From Pseudalkalibacillus salsuginis (GTDB taxonomy: Bacteria; Bacillota; Bacilli; Bacillales; Fictibacillaceae): a DNA stretch of 64,000 nt. The DNA lies in assembly GCF_021646685.1 (NCBI RefSeq), contig NZ_JAKJHW010000002.1, forward strand, positions 682,001 to 746,000, read 5' to 3'. This document shows, in pieces, positions 1 through 8,291 of the stretch. Each line of letters opens with the position of its first letter. Positions within the stretch are counted from its first letter, which is position 1. The position numbers and the translations under genes are program-made. Below the pieces are notes generated by a model, which was not told where the DNA came from, searched no databases, and saw only the letters and a list, made by a program, of their open reading frames with translations.

Positions 1-335
1 TGACTAAAGAATTGGATGGAAACCAATTGATCGTACTGATTTATGTAGGAAGTTTCCTGATTGGACTTTCCAATTCTTCGTTACGGATTATTATGAATAC
101 GATGCTCATGGAGATCGTACCGAAAAATTTAATGGGACGGGCGCTTTCTGTATGGATGGGAATTGCTTTGCTTTTACAGGGCGTCTTTGCCATTAGGCTT
201 GGTCTCCTGATCGATGTCTTTTCTCCAAGTGTCGGCTTTCTCTGCATGGGAGGATTGATAGTTGTAGGTGTAGCGGTACAGTTTTTTTTCACGAGTCATA
301 AAGAAAAACGAAAACTAAAGTATGAGGTGATCTGA
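1..335 (+). CDS. MFS transporter, C-terminal part (cut by window edge)
   Basis: The reading frame is already open at the first base of the window, so the 107 residues after the first TTG are only the end of a longer protein. They form about three to four hydrophobic segments separated by short basic loops and finish with a basic tail (HKEKRKLK), which is typical of the last helices of a 12-helix major facilitator permease. The substrate cannot be told. Its stop codon directly abuts the ATG of the next gene, so the two are probably co-transcribed and translationally coupled. Confidence 0.6.
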   Translation, partial: TKELDGNQLIVLIYVGSFLIGLSNSSLRIIMNTMLMEIVPKNLMGRALSVWMGIALLLQGVFAIRLGLLIDVFSPSVGFLCMGGLIVVGVAVQFFFTSHKEKRKLKYEVI

Positions 336-896
336 ATGGAAGTGACTATCATATACGGAAGTACCAGAAAGAACGGGAATACTGAATTATTAGCAGAGCA
401 TGTCATCCGAGACCTTCCCGCGAAAAAGATCTTTTTGAAGGACTTCCACATTAAAGATATCGTCGATCAACGACATGAGCCACAAGGATTCACGAAAGTT
501 GAGGATGATTATGATCGGATTATTGAGTCGGTAATGGGTTCGGATATTTTAATATTCGCTACTCCACTTTATTGGTATGGGATGTCCAGTGTTATGAAGA
601 CGTTTATTGATCGTTGGTCACAAACGATCAGAGATGAGGAGTTTCCGAGATTCAAGGAATTGATGGGAAAGAAAAAAGCTTACCTGCTCGTAGTTGGCGG
701 AGATGAACCTAGAATAAAAGGGCTCCCTTTAGTCGATCAGTTCAAATATATCTGCGAATTCATCGGGATGGAGTTCAAAGACTATATTATAGGTGAAGGT
801 GTAAAACCTCAAGAAATTTTAAATGATGAAGAGGCATTAGAAGAAGCTGATCAGCTTAATAGAAAACTTATAGTCAGTACTCCGTTGGAAACATGA
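336..896 (+). CDS. Flavodoxin-fold NAD(P)H-dependent oxidoreductase
   Basis: This 186-residue protein opens with a beta strand followed by GSTRKNGNTE, the phosphate loop that binds FMN in NADPH-dependent FMN reductases and flavodoxin-like quinone reductases. TPLYWYGMSSVMKTFIDR around residue 80 is the second flavin-binding segment of the same fold. The protein should be a soluble FMN enzyme reducing quinones or other small electrophiles. The start ATG lies directly after the upstream transporter's stop, with the ribosome site GAGGTG inside that gene's last codons. Coupling to an efflux-type permease suggests a joint role in handling a redox-active or toxic compound; that is inference. Confidence 0.8.
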   Translation: MEVTIIYGSTRKNGNTELLAEHVIRDLPAKKIFLKDFHIKDIVDQRHEPQGFTKVEDDYDRIIESVMGSDILIFATPLYWYGMSSVMKTFIDRWSQTIRDEEFPRFKELMGKKKAYLLVVGGDEPRIKGLPLVDQFKYICEFIGMEFKDYIIGEGVKPQEILNDEEALEEADQLNRKLIVSTPLET

Positions 897-905
897 GGTG
901 ATATT

Positions 906-940
906 AAGGGATAGACTGTATTCCGCAATCTATCCCTTTT
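906..940 (+). terminator. Rho-independent terminator, bidirectional
   Basis: GGGATAGA (908-915) pairs with TCTATCCC (929-936) and is followed by a run of T on the plus strand and preceded by A-rich sequence. It lies between two convergent genes and can end transcription of both. Confidence 0.8.
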
Positions 941-945
941 TTATG

Positions 946-1839
946 TTATCTACTTTCCAATACTTCGTGCAATCGATCAGGATAGTTGGTGAACATGCCG
1001 GTGACACCCCAGTCGAGGAGCTTTTGCATGTCTTCCTTTTCATTGACGGTGTACGGGTGGATCAATAGGTTATGCTCTCGGACCTTTTGTACATAAGCTT
1101 CATCGATCTGATTGTGGTTCATCCCGACACCGATAGCGTACTCTTTGTATTGGTCAAGCTCAGCGTCTGTGATGGTGGCAGGGCTTGTATACCATAACAA
1201 TTGGACAAGCGGGATCCTTGTGTTCAGATCATGAACCTTCTTTAAGCTTTCAGGGCTGAATGACTGGATGATCACTTTGCTTGAAGGAGCGTTCGGCCCG
1301 ATCAATTGATGTCTTTCAAGGGTTTCCAGGAGCTTCTCTTCCATGCCTGGATACACTTCAGGTGATTTCGTCTCGATGTAATAGTTGGCGCTTTTTCCGA
1401 ACTTTTCGATCACTTCATCCAGCGTCGGCACCTGCAAGCCTTTATATTCTTCCTTTGCCATTTCAGGGTTCATTTCATTAAACCAGCTGCCAGCATCCAA
1501 TTGTTTGATTTGCTCTAACGTATGATCTTTTACCAATCCGGTGCCGTTAGTCGTGCGGTCGAGGGTTTCATCGTGCATCGCGATCAATTCACCGTCTTTT
1601 GTCATCTGTAGGTCGACTTCGACATAATCGCCCTTCATCTGCTCACCGAGTTCATAAGAAGGAAGCGTATGCTCCGGTGCATGGCCTGACGCTCCCCGAT
1701 GAGCGACATTCAAGATCTTGTTCGGATTCAGACTTGGTGCAGTCTCGCTTTGAATTGCTGCCGTTGCCTGTGAAGCAAAACCTGTAACCATGCCAAAAAG
1801 TGCAGCAGCCATCAATCCATTCTTCCATCGTTTCTTCAT
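946..1839 (-). CDS. glpQ: Secreted glycerophosphodiester phosphodiesterase
   Basis: The 297-residue protein begins with a cleavable signal peptide (basic MKKRWKNG, hydrophobic stretch, cleavage near ASQATAA at about 23-28), so it acts outside the membrane. The GDPD catalytic signature is complete: HRGASG at 47-52, acidic metal ligands in VEVDLQ at 73-78, and [11 protein letters not shown] at 89-99. It should hydrolyse glycerophosphodiesters, such as deacylated phospholipids or teichoic acid fragments, to glycerol-3-phosphate and an alcohol. No glycerol-3-phosphate transporter is adjacent, and I saw no convincing Pho box upstream. The start has ribosome site AAAGGATGGAATAG. Confidence 0.93.
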   Translation of the reverse strand: MKKRWKNGLMAAALFGMVTGFASQATAAIQSETAPSLNPNKILNVAHRGASGHAPEHTLPSYELGEQMKGDYVEVDLQMTKDGELIAMHDETLDRTTNGTGLVKDHTLEQIKQLDAGSWFNEMNPEMAKEEYKGLQVPTLDEVIEKFGKSANYYIETKSPEVYPGMEEKLLETLERHQLIGPNAPSSKVIIQSFSPESLKKVHDLNTRIPLVQLLWYTSPATITDAELDQYKEYAIGVGMNHNQIDEAYVQKVREHNLLIHPYTVNEKEDMQKLLDWGVTGMFTNYPDRLHEVLESR

Positions 1840-1914
1840 CGTCTATTCCATCCTTTCGTTATGTACGTGCAATAAAAGGATAGAATAAAACTATGAAGCT
1901 ACTATTTTCGTATT

Positions 1915-2217
1915 TTAAAGACTCGGTAAGGTAAGTAAAATTTTTGCAAATACTAAATACGGGTGGACAAAAGATCTTCCTCCAAAACCAGTGTATGAAC
2001 TTTCTTCCCCTGAATATAGCTCTGCAACTTTTATATAACCAGGGATATTATTGATGTTTTGAATGGCAATAGGTGAATTGATCTTCATGTAATCTGGTGA
2101 AAGCGATGAAGATCCGGATCCATAACGGATGGTCTCCCTCCTGCTATGTGTAAACCATCCAAAATGAATTCTGACAGGCTCATTATGACCAGGAGTCCGA
2201 CTTATCATCAATAACAT
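1915..2217 (-). other. Doubtful 100-codon open frame in a 527-bp gap
   Basis: The gap from 1840 to 2366 holds only this frame and a hairpin. The putative product begins MLLMISRTPGHNE and resembles no family I know. Its start has no ribosome site, because the bases just upstream are the T-tract of the hairpin at 2221-2260. It may be a decayed gene fragment or chance. Confidence 0.15.
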
Positions 2218-2220
2218 ACG

Positions 2221-2260
2221 AAAAAGGGATGAACTGATTTAGACAGCCGATCCCTTTTTT
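2221..2260 (-). terminator. Terminator hairpin
   Basis: AAAAAGGGAT (2221-2230) pairs with ATCCCTTTTT (2250-2259), with an inner CTG/CAG pairing. It has T-runs on both strands. It lies about 105 bp downstream of the two minus-strand membrane genes and probably ends their transcript. Confidence 0.65.
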
Positions 2261-2366
2261 GATAGACCCGATCTGGGTAAGAGGTGAATATCCTTTTACT
2301 TTCTTTAAGTGCTTTTATGGATGTACTCTGATTGGCTGAAAATGAGCTACCAAACATTGAAGTGCA

Positions 2367-2861
2367 TTAACCTAACATTACTTCCTTTTTTGATTTAATG
2401 AACTCATAGTATAGGCCTGTAGTTGTCTGGATAATTAAAAATACCGCAAATGAATAGGGAAGTTCAAAACCCTTCTGAAACTGGATGATATCTAACCAAA
2501 TGAGGAGCCAATTCATCCCCACCGCAATGAAACTCCACCCTATTACATACCATATGAATGTCTTTTTATTAATACCGAGTGTTTCATAAAAATAGACAAA
2601 GAAATAACTAAATGGACTGAACAAAACATAATAAAGGAAGTCGAACAGTTCATATTTATGGGCATCATTAACCATATAAAAGTCCATTTGCCCTCCCCCT
2701 ATTGTAAAATCCAAAAACATACCACTCGCTAGCCCCCATAATAAACTTAAATATGCAATATTTGGAGGCAGCCTCTTAGGAAGAAGCCGGACGATGGTAA
2801 ATGTTATGACCATCAATAGTAAAATGCTGATTTCATTTTTGTCAAAATTTTCCCATAGCAT
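2367..2861 (-). CDS. Membrane protein, CBO0543-like
   Basis: This 164-residue integral membrane protein has about five hydrophobic helices and a central soluble-facing loop (HKYELFDFLYY). The overall pattern, with FDFLYYVLFSPFSYFFVYFYE between helices, resembles the CBO0543-type membrane proteins common in Bacillus; that family has no known function. Its ATG overlaps the stop of the upstream gene as TAATG, so translation is coupled. The family assignment is tentative. Confidence 0.6.
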   Translation of the reverse strand: MLWENFDKNEISILLLMVITFTIVRLLPKRLPPNIAYLSLLWGLASGMFLDFTIGGGQMDFYMVNDAHKYELFDFLYYVLFSPFSYFFVYFYETLGINKKTFIWYVIGWSFIAVGMNWLLIWLDIIQFQKGFELPYSFAVFLIIQTTTGLYYEFIKSKKEVMLG

Positions 2862-3334
2862 TATGATTCATTCACCTCACGATAGGATCGATTACGCAAT
2901 AATCGGTATGTATAGAATGCAATAAGATGCAAAACCAGGAAAAAAACCAAATCAAATCCTATATTCCAATTTTTATACGTATGAATATTGAAATAGATCG
3001 CTAATCCTCTGACAATGAGCAAAGTCCCTAAAGAACAAAGTGTTATTAAAAAAGTAGTTGCCGTTGACTTGTATTTATATATAAGGTGCAATTGCATGAC
3101 TAAAATCATAGGCGTAATGATTGTTCGGTTGATGATGAACGCTAAATAATTCATTGTTTCATCCGTCACCTCAATTAATTTCAATTCTTCAGTAACGATC
3201 CATGATACATTGATTGTGATAATGGACATCAATAAGTAGATAAATGTACTGTGAACGATGGATAATTTCTTTTCCATGATAATGAACAATGAGGAAACAA
3301 GATATGCAATAAAGAAAAAGACTGTAAAACCCAT
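2861..3334 (-). CDS. Integral membrane protein of unknown function
   Basis: A protein of about 157 residues with five predicted membrane helices and short charged loops; I do not recognise the family. Two starts are possible: ATG at 3334 (MGFTVFFF), 10 bases from the ribosome site AGGAGGG, or TTG at 3340, 4 bases from it; ATG is preferred. It forms a two-gene unit with the overlapping downstream membrane protein, suggesting that the two work as a pair. A TATAAT box at 3390-3385 on the minus strand is a plausible -10. Confidence 0.6.
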   Translation of the reverse strand: MGFTVFFFIAYLVSSLFIIMEKKLSIVHSTFIYLLMSIITINVSWIVTEELKLIEVTDETMNYLAFIINRTIITPMILVMQLHLIYKYKSTATTFLITLCSLGTLLIVRGLAIYFNIHTYKNWNIGFDLVFFLVLHLIAFYTYRLLRNRSYREVNES

Positions 3335-3576
3335 AATCAATCAACCCTCCTCTAACGTTTTATTACTATTTGTAAATTATCGTTATTATATACAGATTTG
3401 GAGACTATAAAAAGGAACCGCTCAGGTTATAGGCATTACAATGAACTTTGAAGTCATTCTTATCTTTATATTCAATCTAAGGATTTCTCTATGATTAAGT
3501 CCATATATATCATGTTGTCGATATCCTCACACATTTGAACAAAATTAGAACAACTCCGATAATGGATCCATTTTAA

Positions 3577-3616
3577 AATAAAAGACGTACCCATTTTTAG
3601 GAGTACGCCTTTTATT
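3577..3616. terminator. Stem-loop, probable terminator
   Basis: AATAAAAGACGTAC (3577-3590) pairs with GTACGCCTTTTATT (3603-3616), with one mismatch, around a 12-base loop. It stands alone in the gap between 3341 and 3827. Two frames overlapping it (3472-3672 minus, 3623-3835 plus) look non-coding. Confidence 0.5.
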
Positions 3617-3740
3617 CTAATAATGGAGCGATTTATACGATATAAACCACAACGTATTATTGAAACCCTCATTGGAGATAACAGGAAGTTTCCGGCTTTT
3701 ATAGAAATATATATTTATTCCTTTAAAAGGAGGATTCAGT

Positions 3741-3785
3741 ATGATAATCAAGTGGATACGACTAAAATCATTTATGCAAGCCTAA
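3741..3785 (+). CDS. Possible 14-codon leader peptide
   Basis: An ATG follows the very strong ribosome site AAAAGGAGG with 7-base spacing and opens a frame reading MIIKWIRLKSFMQA before TAA. It ends 42 bases before the alpha/beta hydrolase start. The ribosome site is the only evidence. It may be a leader peptide affecting translation of the hydrolase. Confidence 0.3.
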   Translation: MIIKWIRLKSFMQA

Positions 3786-3827
3786 AAAACGTGGGATTAG
3801 ATAATAAATATACGGAGGAGAAAAAGC

Positions 3828-4670
3828 ATGAATGAACAGACCCTGAAAATAAATGAAGTGGACATTTGTACTGAGAGTTTTGGAAATCCAAAAGACCCTG
3901 CTGTCCTTTTGATCATGGGTGCGATGTCTTCATTAGATTGGTGGGATGAGGAATTCTGTCTCCGCCTCGCTGATCAGGGAAGATTCGTTATACGGTACGA
4001 TCATAGGGATCTGGGACGATCAACTACTTATGATGCGGGTACTACAAATTATACAATAACTGATCTCGCTGAAGATGCAGCAGGGGTCCTCGATGCTTAT
4101 TCTTTAAAGCAGGCTCATATCGTTGGAATGTCTATGGGCGGTATGATCGGCCAGATTCTTGCCTTGAGGTATCCGGAGAGGGTATTAACACTTACGTTGA
4201 TTGCATCGAGTGTGTTCGGAACTGAGATGGAAAAACTGCCTCCTATGGATCAGAAAATTCTGGACCACCATGCGCAAAGTGCTTCTATAGACTGGTCTAA
4301 TCGGGAGGCTGTCATCGCCTATCTTGCCGATGGTTGGAAAACGTTATCTGGTTCCAAAACCTATGAGAAGGAAAGAATGTATAAACTGGCAGAAAGGGAG
4401 GTTGATCGTGCCAAACAGCTGCCGAGCAGATTTAATCATGCGATGCTGCAAGGTGGAGAAGCCTATTACGATAGAATGGGAGAGATCAGCGTACCTGTTC
4501 TCGTTATCCACGGTACGGAAGATCCTGCCCTGCCATACGAGCACGGACTTGCCCTTGCAAAATCCATCCCTCATGCCGAATTAATACCTCTTGAGGGATC
4601 AGGTCATGAAATTCATAGTGAAGACTGGGACCAAATTATAGAGTCAATTGTAAAGCTAAACAGCCGATAA
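3828..4670 (+). CDS. Alpha/beta hydrolase
   Basis: This 280-residue protein has the classic alpha/beta-hydrolase layout. There is an oxyanion-region MGAMSS near 30 and a DHRDLGRS loop near 58-65. The nucleophile elbow GMSMGG gives Ser102, HGTEDPALPYE near 228 holds the acid, and GSGHEIH near 256-262 holds the catalytic His. It most resembles cofactor-free esterases or the haloperoxidase-like (RdmC/EstT-like) branch, but the substrate cannot be named. The ATG has ribosome site GGAGGAGAAAAAGC. It is monocistronic, with a repeat-bearing 3' region. Confidence 0.85.
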   Translation: MNEQTLKINEVDICTESFGNPKDPAVLLIMGAMSSLDWWDEEFCLRLADQGRFVIRYDHRDLGRSTTYDAGTTNYTITDLAEDAAGVLDAYSLKQAHIVGMSMGGMIGQILALRYPERVLTLTLIASSVFGTEMEKLPPMDQKILDHHAQSASIDWSNREAVIAYLADGWKTLSGSKTYEKERMYKLAEREVDRAKQLPSRFNHAMLQGGEAYYDRMGEISVPVLVIHGTEDPALPYEHGLALAKSIPHAELIPLEGSGHEIHSEDWDQIIESIVKLNSR

Positions 4671-4720
4671 ATAGAACTTTGCATATGCCTATAGTTTTCC
4701 GTATTAAGGATCTGTTCCCC

Positions 4721-4815
4721 ATATAAGGTATTTAGAGGACTTTTCTGAGTACCTTACATGTTTTTCCGGCTTATAAGGTACTTAGAAACCTTCTCTGAGT
4801 ACCTTATAACCGTGT
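4721..4815. repeat. Two ~50-bp imperfect direct repeats with internal hairpins
   Basis: Two units start at ATAAGGTA at 4723 and 4773. Each carries an inverted pair, AAGGTAyTTAGA and TCTGAGTACCTT. They lie just after the hydrolase gene. The remainder of the gap (4816-5108) holds only unconvincing minus-strand frames. Confidence 0.6.
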
Positions 4816-5108
4816 TGGGTTTTAATTTTGAGATTAAAAATAGCATAGAGTATAGGAAAGAAAAACACGTTCCGGGTCTGCCGGATGTACAATGATCGCA
4901 TACGGCGTTTCCAGGGCAGATTTTATATAGGCCCATGTTTCCCCTTCCGTCAACGCTCCTCTACACGTTGAAATTGTTGAGAAAACCTTTATTGACCTTA
5001 TAAACAATGTTGGGACTGGTATGGAGAAGAAGCCAACAAATTGGGTATCGTTTCCTAAATACCCTTCGCGTCGATGCTTTTTATGGCGATAAAAACACCT
5101 TTTGCATT

Positions 5109-8100
5109 TCAATCGTTTCCAAAAAGATCTTTCACAATAAAATAGGATTGCTTCAAGCGTTCTTCATATTGCGGGGAATTCCAATTCTGCCACTTGTACC
5201 CATTCATTTCAACTAAAACATCATTCTTTATTGAAGGGAATGAATCGATCACTTGTTGATCTTCATCAAAGAATAATACGCCAATATTGATTTGTTCGAT
5301 TTTCGTGCTTGCCTCCAAACCGTCTGAATACAAATTCCCAGTAAACTCTTTTTGACTTGGGTCCTTTGCATGGAGCAATAGCCAAGGAATCCGAAGTTCA
5401 ATCAATCCATCCTCATTGACATGATAATCTGCCAGTGAATCATAATCGGCTGAATCAGGGTTTCCATTTCCAATCTTCAATTTCCCTGTTTCATAAGATT
5501 GGAAAGGAATGACACGGTTCTGTATAGTGATGGACAGTTCCTTATTCAAAGCATATCGCAGTTTTGAGAATATCCCGCTGTTTTTCTCAGGTAATGGCGG
5601 TTGCGGTTGAATCAACTCCAATTGATGACCATAATGATATGTAAATGCATCATAATACGCATCAACCAAGATGCTTGATTCCTTCTCAATTAGGTTGATA
5701 AGGAAATCAACACCATTCGAAAATTTCGTCTGTTCAAGTCCAACAATGAAATGATTTCCCTGATCCGGGATGACGTCCAAAAGAATCTTCGGGTAGCCCT
5801 CCCTTTCCTTGTCATAATCGATTCGAAGGTACAGATACCTTTCATCATGGTCAACATATAGTGCCTTCAGGTGTTCATCCATCTTGGCATAAAGCGCTTT
5901 TTCATTCCAATCGTCCGTCGCCCCGTCAACCTTGATTTTATGCCGATCGAAACTTAATAAACCGAATTGTTGTTCATTCGTTTGGGCATTGGACCAATAT
6001 GGTCTGCGCTCTGGATTGTCATAATCCTTCGTATTCCATGTCCGTTTGAACCACTCATCCTGCCAGGTAAAAATGAGTCCACCAAGAAGCTGTTCTGCCA
6101 TGATATCTTCATAAAGATGACGAATAATGACCCCTTGTTCTTTTTCTGACAAGAATCCTTGGTTCCAACCAAATGGATTTACATGTGTCAGCCCCCTTGA
6201 ACTCGGGACTCCGAATTCCGCCACCAGAATGGGAAGTCTATGGGCGTTATGCAAATCTGAAAGGTAGGCAGCATAGCTGTTCTTTTCACCACGATGATCG
6301 ACATAATTCTGATAAGATTCCTCGTAATTGAAAAAGTCTGGATAATACGGATAGACGTGGTAGGAAGCGAATTGATCTGTCAGATCCATATTGCCCTTCG
6401 TGTAGATGACATTAGGATCGACGCTGACCAGATCCTCGTTTTCATCAGGTTCGGATGGATGCTCCAGAATATCCGTCGTTACCCAATTCGTAAAGCTTAT
6501 CGGTCTGATCCAGTTATAATGATCAACTTCATATTTGACGAGCGTATCCATTTGTTGCGCGAGCCAAATTTCAAACGGCTGTGCATCCTTCGTTTGAAAG
6601 TACTGACCATGATAATCCTCCATCGTGGCGTGTACTTCGTTCGTATTCTTAACCATGTCCGGATACCATTCGATTCCCAGGATCCAACCTATTACATACT
6701 GGGATATATCTGCTTGATAAACACCTGAGGCATGTCCTCGTTCTACCTCCACGATTTTATTTCCGTGGACGACATCGACAATCTTCCTGATCTCATCCTG
6801 GAATTCCTCAAGATTTTCAGGCTTATAGGCATCTAGTGTTTCTTCCAGGTTTTTTTCATCAATCCAGACGCCATGAAAGATGTAGATTTTCTCTTCGTGC
6901 TTTTCATTGTATCGTTTCAAAGCCTTATAAAATCCTGGAGGATGAAGCGTATAGACACGTATGCTGTTCGCATTCATTTCCCCGATCTGTACAAGCCAGT
7001 CGTAATATTCCTCCTCGGTTATCGCTGCTTCACCTGGGAAATGACCCGGTTTTCCCATTCCCATATTGACGCCTTTGATAGGGAATGGAACCCATTTATC
7101 GTCTTTTAAGATTTCAAATGAATCGTTCTCGATCCGGGAAGTGTATTGAAGTTCCTCAGCCTTCGAAACGGATGGTGTCGATCTGCTTTCAAACCGTTCC
7201 AGGATCGCCTCCACCATTGGCACATAGGTTGACCAATAGAACGCATCATCCGAATATTTCTGAGCGATCTTATATACATGATCCAGCCCTTTCATCTGAT
7301 AAAAGCTTGGCACTTTCTCAATATCATTGAAATCTCCTGCAAAATAATAATTGGATGATGCACCATTTTCTTTTGTCAGCACAGCGGCAAACTCAAGAGG
7401 AATCTGATGATCATTCAACACTTGTTTTCCTCTGTTTGTAAGCTCCCAGTCATAGTTTGCCAGCACCTTGCTTCCATTTTTCGGGGTGACGATGTCAAAC
7501 CAATATTGATAATCAGGGCTTTTCTTCAGATTAAATTGTCCTTGTCCTTCTTCTGTAAAGGTTAGATTGATCCCGCTTCCTTTTACATGAGTATTCTTTT
7601 CAAGGACCACGACTTCATAGTCGATGTCATTCACTAAAATGAATCCTTCTCCGCTATAATCCCATGTCTCCTGGAATTCATCCAAAATCCACTGTGGAAT
7701 TTCCCTATTCTTAACAGGATCAAGCTCATTGAAATATCGCCCGATCCACCCTGACCAATCAACTTCAAGATAGTCTGTCACTGAATTTCTTACAGCTTCA
7801 CTTGTCGGAGAAGCGAATGTATTGAACTCCGCAATGAATAGACTTTTTTCATTTTCATTCAATCGCGCTACAATCGAGTGCCATTCTTTTTCTTCCAGTC
7901 CGCCATGAATCTGTTCTGAGCGGGAGCCTTCACGCTTTTTCTTAAACCATGGCAGGTCCTCTTCATATACACCATAGGTATCTGCCAAATAGATGACATC
8001 ATATTCAGATAGATCCGCCGGAAGCGGACGAGTCGTATAATCTTCTTTTTTTTCATTTGGAAAAAAGCCATAGTAATCCTCATTGGCATTGTATGACTCA

Positions 8101-8291
8101 TTCTCCTTCGTTACATAATTTAAATGATTCAGAACCCATGTAACTCCTTGGTGTTCCCGGTATGTTTCAGTCGGAACTGTCTTATCAAAAATAGCAACCT
8201 TTAAATTTTTCGCAGAATCTAAATGCCATACCACGATCGGTGTTAGGATAATGGATACGAGAAACAATCCTAGAATATAAAAACGCTTCAT
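5109..8291 (-). CDS. Large exported glycoside-hydrolase-like protein of a polysaccharide operon
   Basis: The start is ATG 8291 (MKRFYILGLFLV), preceded by AAAGGATC, giving about 1060 residues; the frame is open further upstream but the extension lies inside the glycosyltransferase gene. Residues 1-22 form a signal or anchor helix. The N-terminal region (about 25-330) resembles no enzyme I can name. A central part from about 390 to 790 looks like a TIM-barrel glycosidase, with GVNMGMGKPG, ILGIEWYP and VAEFGVPSS, the last placing a Glu where clan-A glycosidases have the nucleophile. The C-terminal region after DGATDDWNEKA resembles a family 9-type carbohydrate-binding fold. ATGA overlap with the glycosyltransferase implies coupling. 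It probably trims, hydrolyses or binds the polymer made by its partner. Confidence 0.7.
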   Translation of the reverse strand: MKRFYILGLFLVSIILTPIVVWHLDSAKNLKVAIFDKTVPTETYREHQGVTWVLNHLNYVTKENESYNANEDYYGFFPNEKKEDYTTRPLPADLSEYDVIYLADTYGVYEEDLPWFKKKREGSRSEQIHGGLEEKEWHSIVARLNENEKSLFIAEFNTFASPTSEAVRNSVTDYLEVDWSGWIGRYFNELDPVKNREIPQWILDEFQETWDYSGEGFILVNDIDYEVVVLEKNTHVKGSGINLTFTEEGQGQFNLKKSPDYQYWFDIVTPKNGSKVLANYDWELTNRGKQVLNDHQIPLEFAAVLTKENGASSNYYFAGDFNDIEKVPSFYQMKGLDHVYKIAQKYSDDAFYWSTYVPMVEAILERFESRSTPSVSKAEELQYTSRIENDSFEILKDDKWVPFPIKGVNMGMGKPGHFPGEAAITEEEYYDWLVQIGEMNANSIRVYTLHPPGFYKALKRYNEKHEEKIYIFHGVWIDEKNLEETLDAYKPENLEEFQDEIRKIVDVVHGNKIVEVERGHASGVYQADISQYVIGWILGIEWYPDMVKNTNEVHATMEDYHGQYFQTKDAQPFEIWLAQQMDTLVKYEVDHYNWIRPISFTNWVTTDILEHPSEPDENEDLVSVDPNVIYTKGNMDLTDQFASYHVYPYYPDFFNYEESYQNYVDHRGEKNSYAAYLSDLHNAHRLPILVAEFGVPSSRGLTHVNPFGWNQGFLSEKEQGVIIRHLYEDIMAEQLLGGLIFTWQDEWFKRTWNTKDYDNPERRPYWSNAQTNEQQFGLLSFDRHKIKVDGATDDWNEKALYAKMDEHLKALYVDHDERYLYLRIDYDKEREGYPKILLDVIPDQGNHFIVGLEQTKFSNGVDFLINLIEKESSILVDAYYDAFTYHYGHQLELIQPQPPLPEKNSGIFSKLRYALNKELSITIQNRVIPFQSYETGKLKIGNGNPDSADYDSLADYHVNEDGLIELRIPWLLLHAKDPSQKEFTGNLYSDGLEASTKIEQINIGVLFFDEDQQVIDSFPSIKNDVLVEMNGYKWQNWNSPQYEERLKQSYFIVKDLFGND

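Noticed and set aside
3472-3835. Two opposing open frames of 66 and 70 codons as genes
   Set aside because: They overlap each other and a terminator-like hairpin, lack ribosome sites at their starts, and have A/T-driven composition unlike proteins.
4754-5112. Minus-strand frames of 60 and 92 codons downstream of the hydrolase
   Set aside because: They overlap the repeat units and each other in different frames, with no ribosome site and no recognisable family.
6294-6728. 144-codon plus-strand frame inside the large hydrolase-like gene
   Set aside because: It is antisense to a strongly coding region, with no ribosome site.
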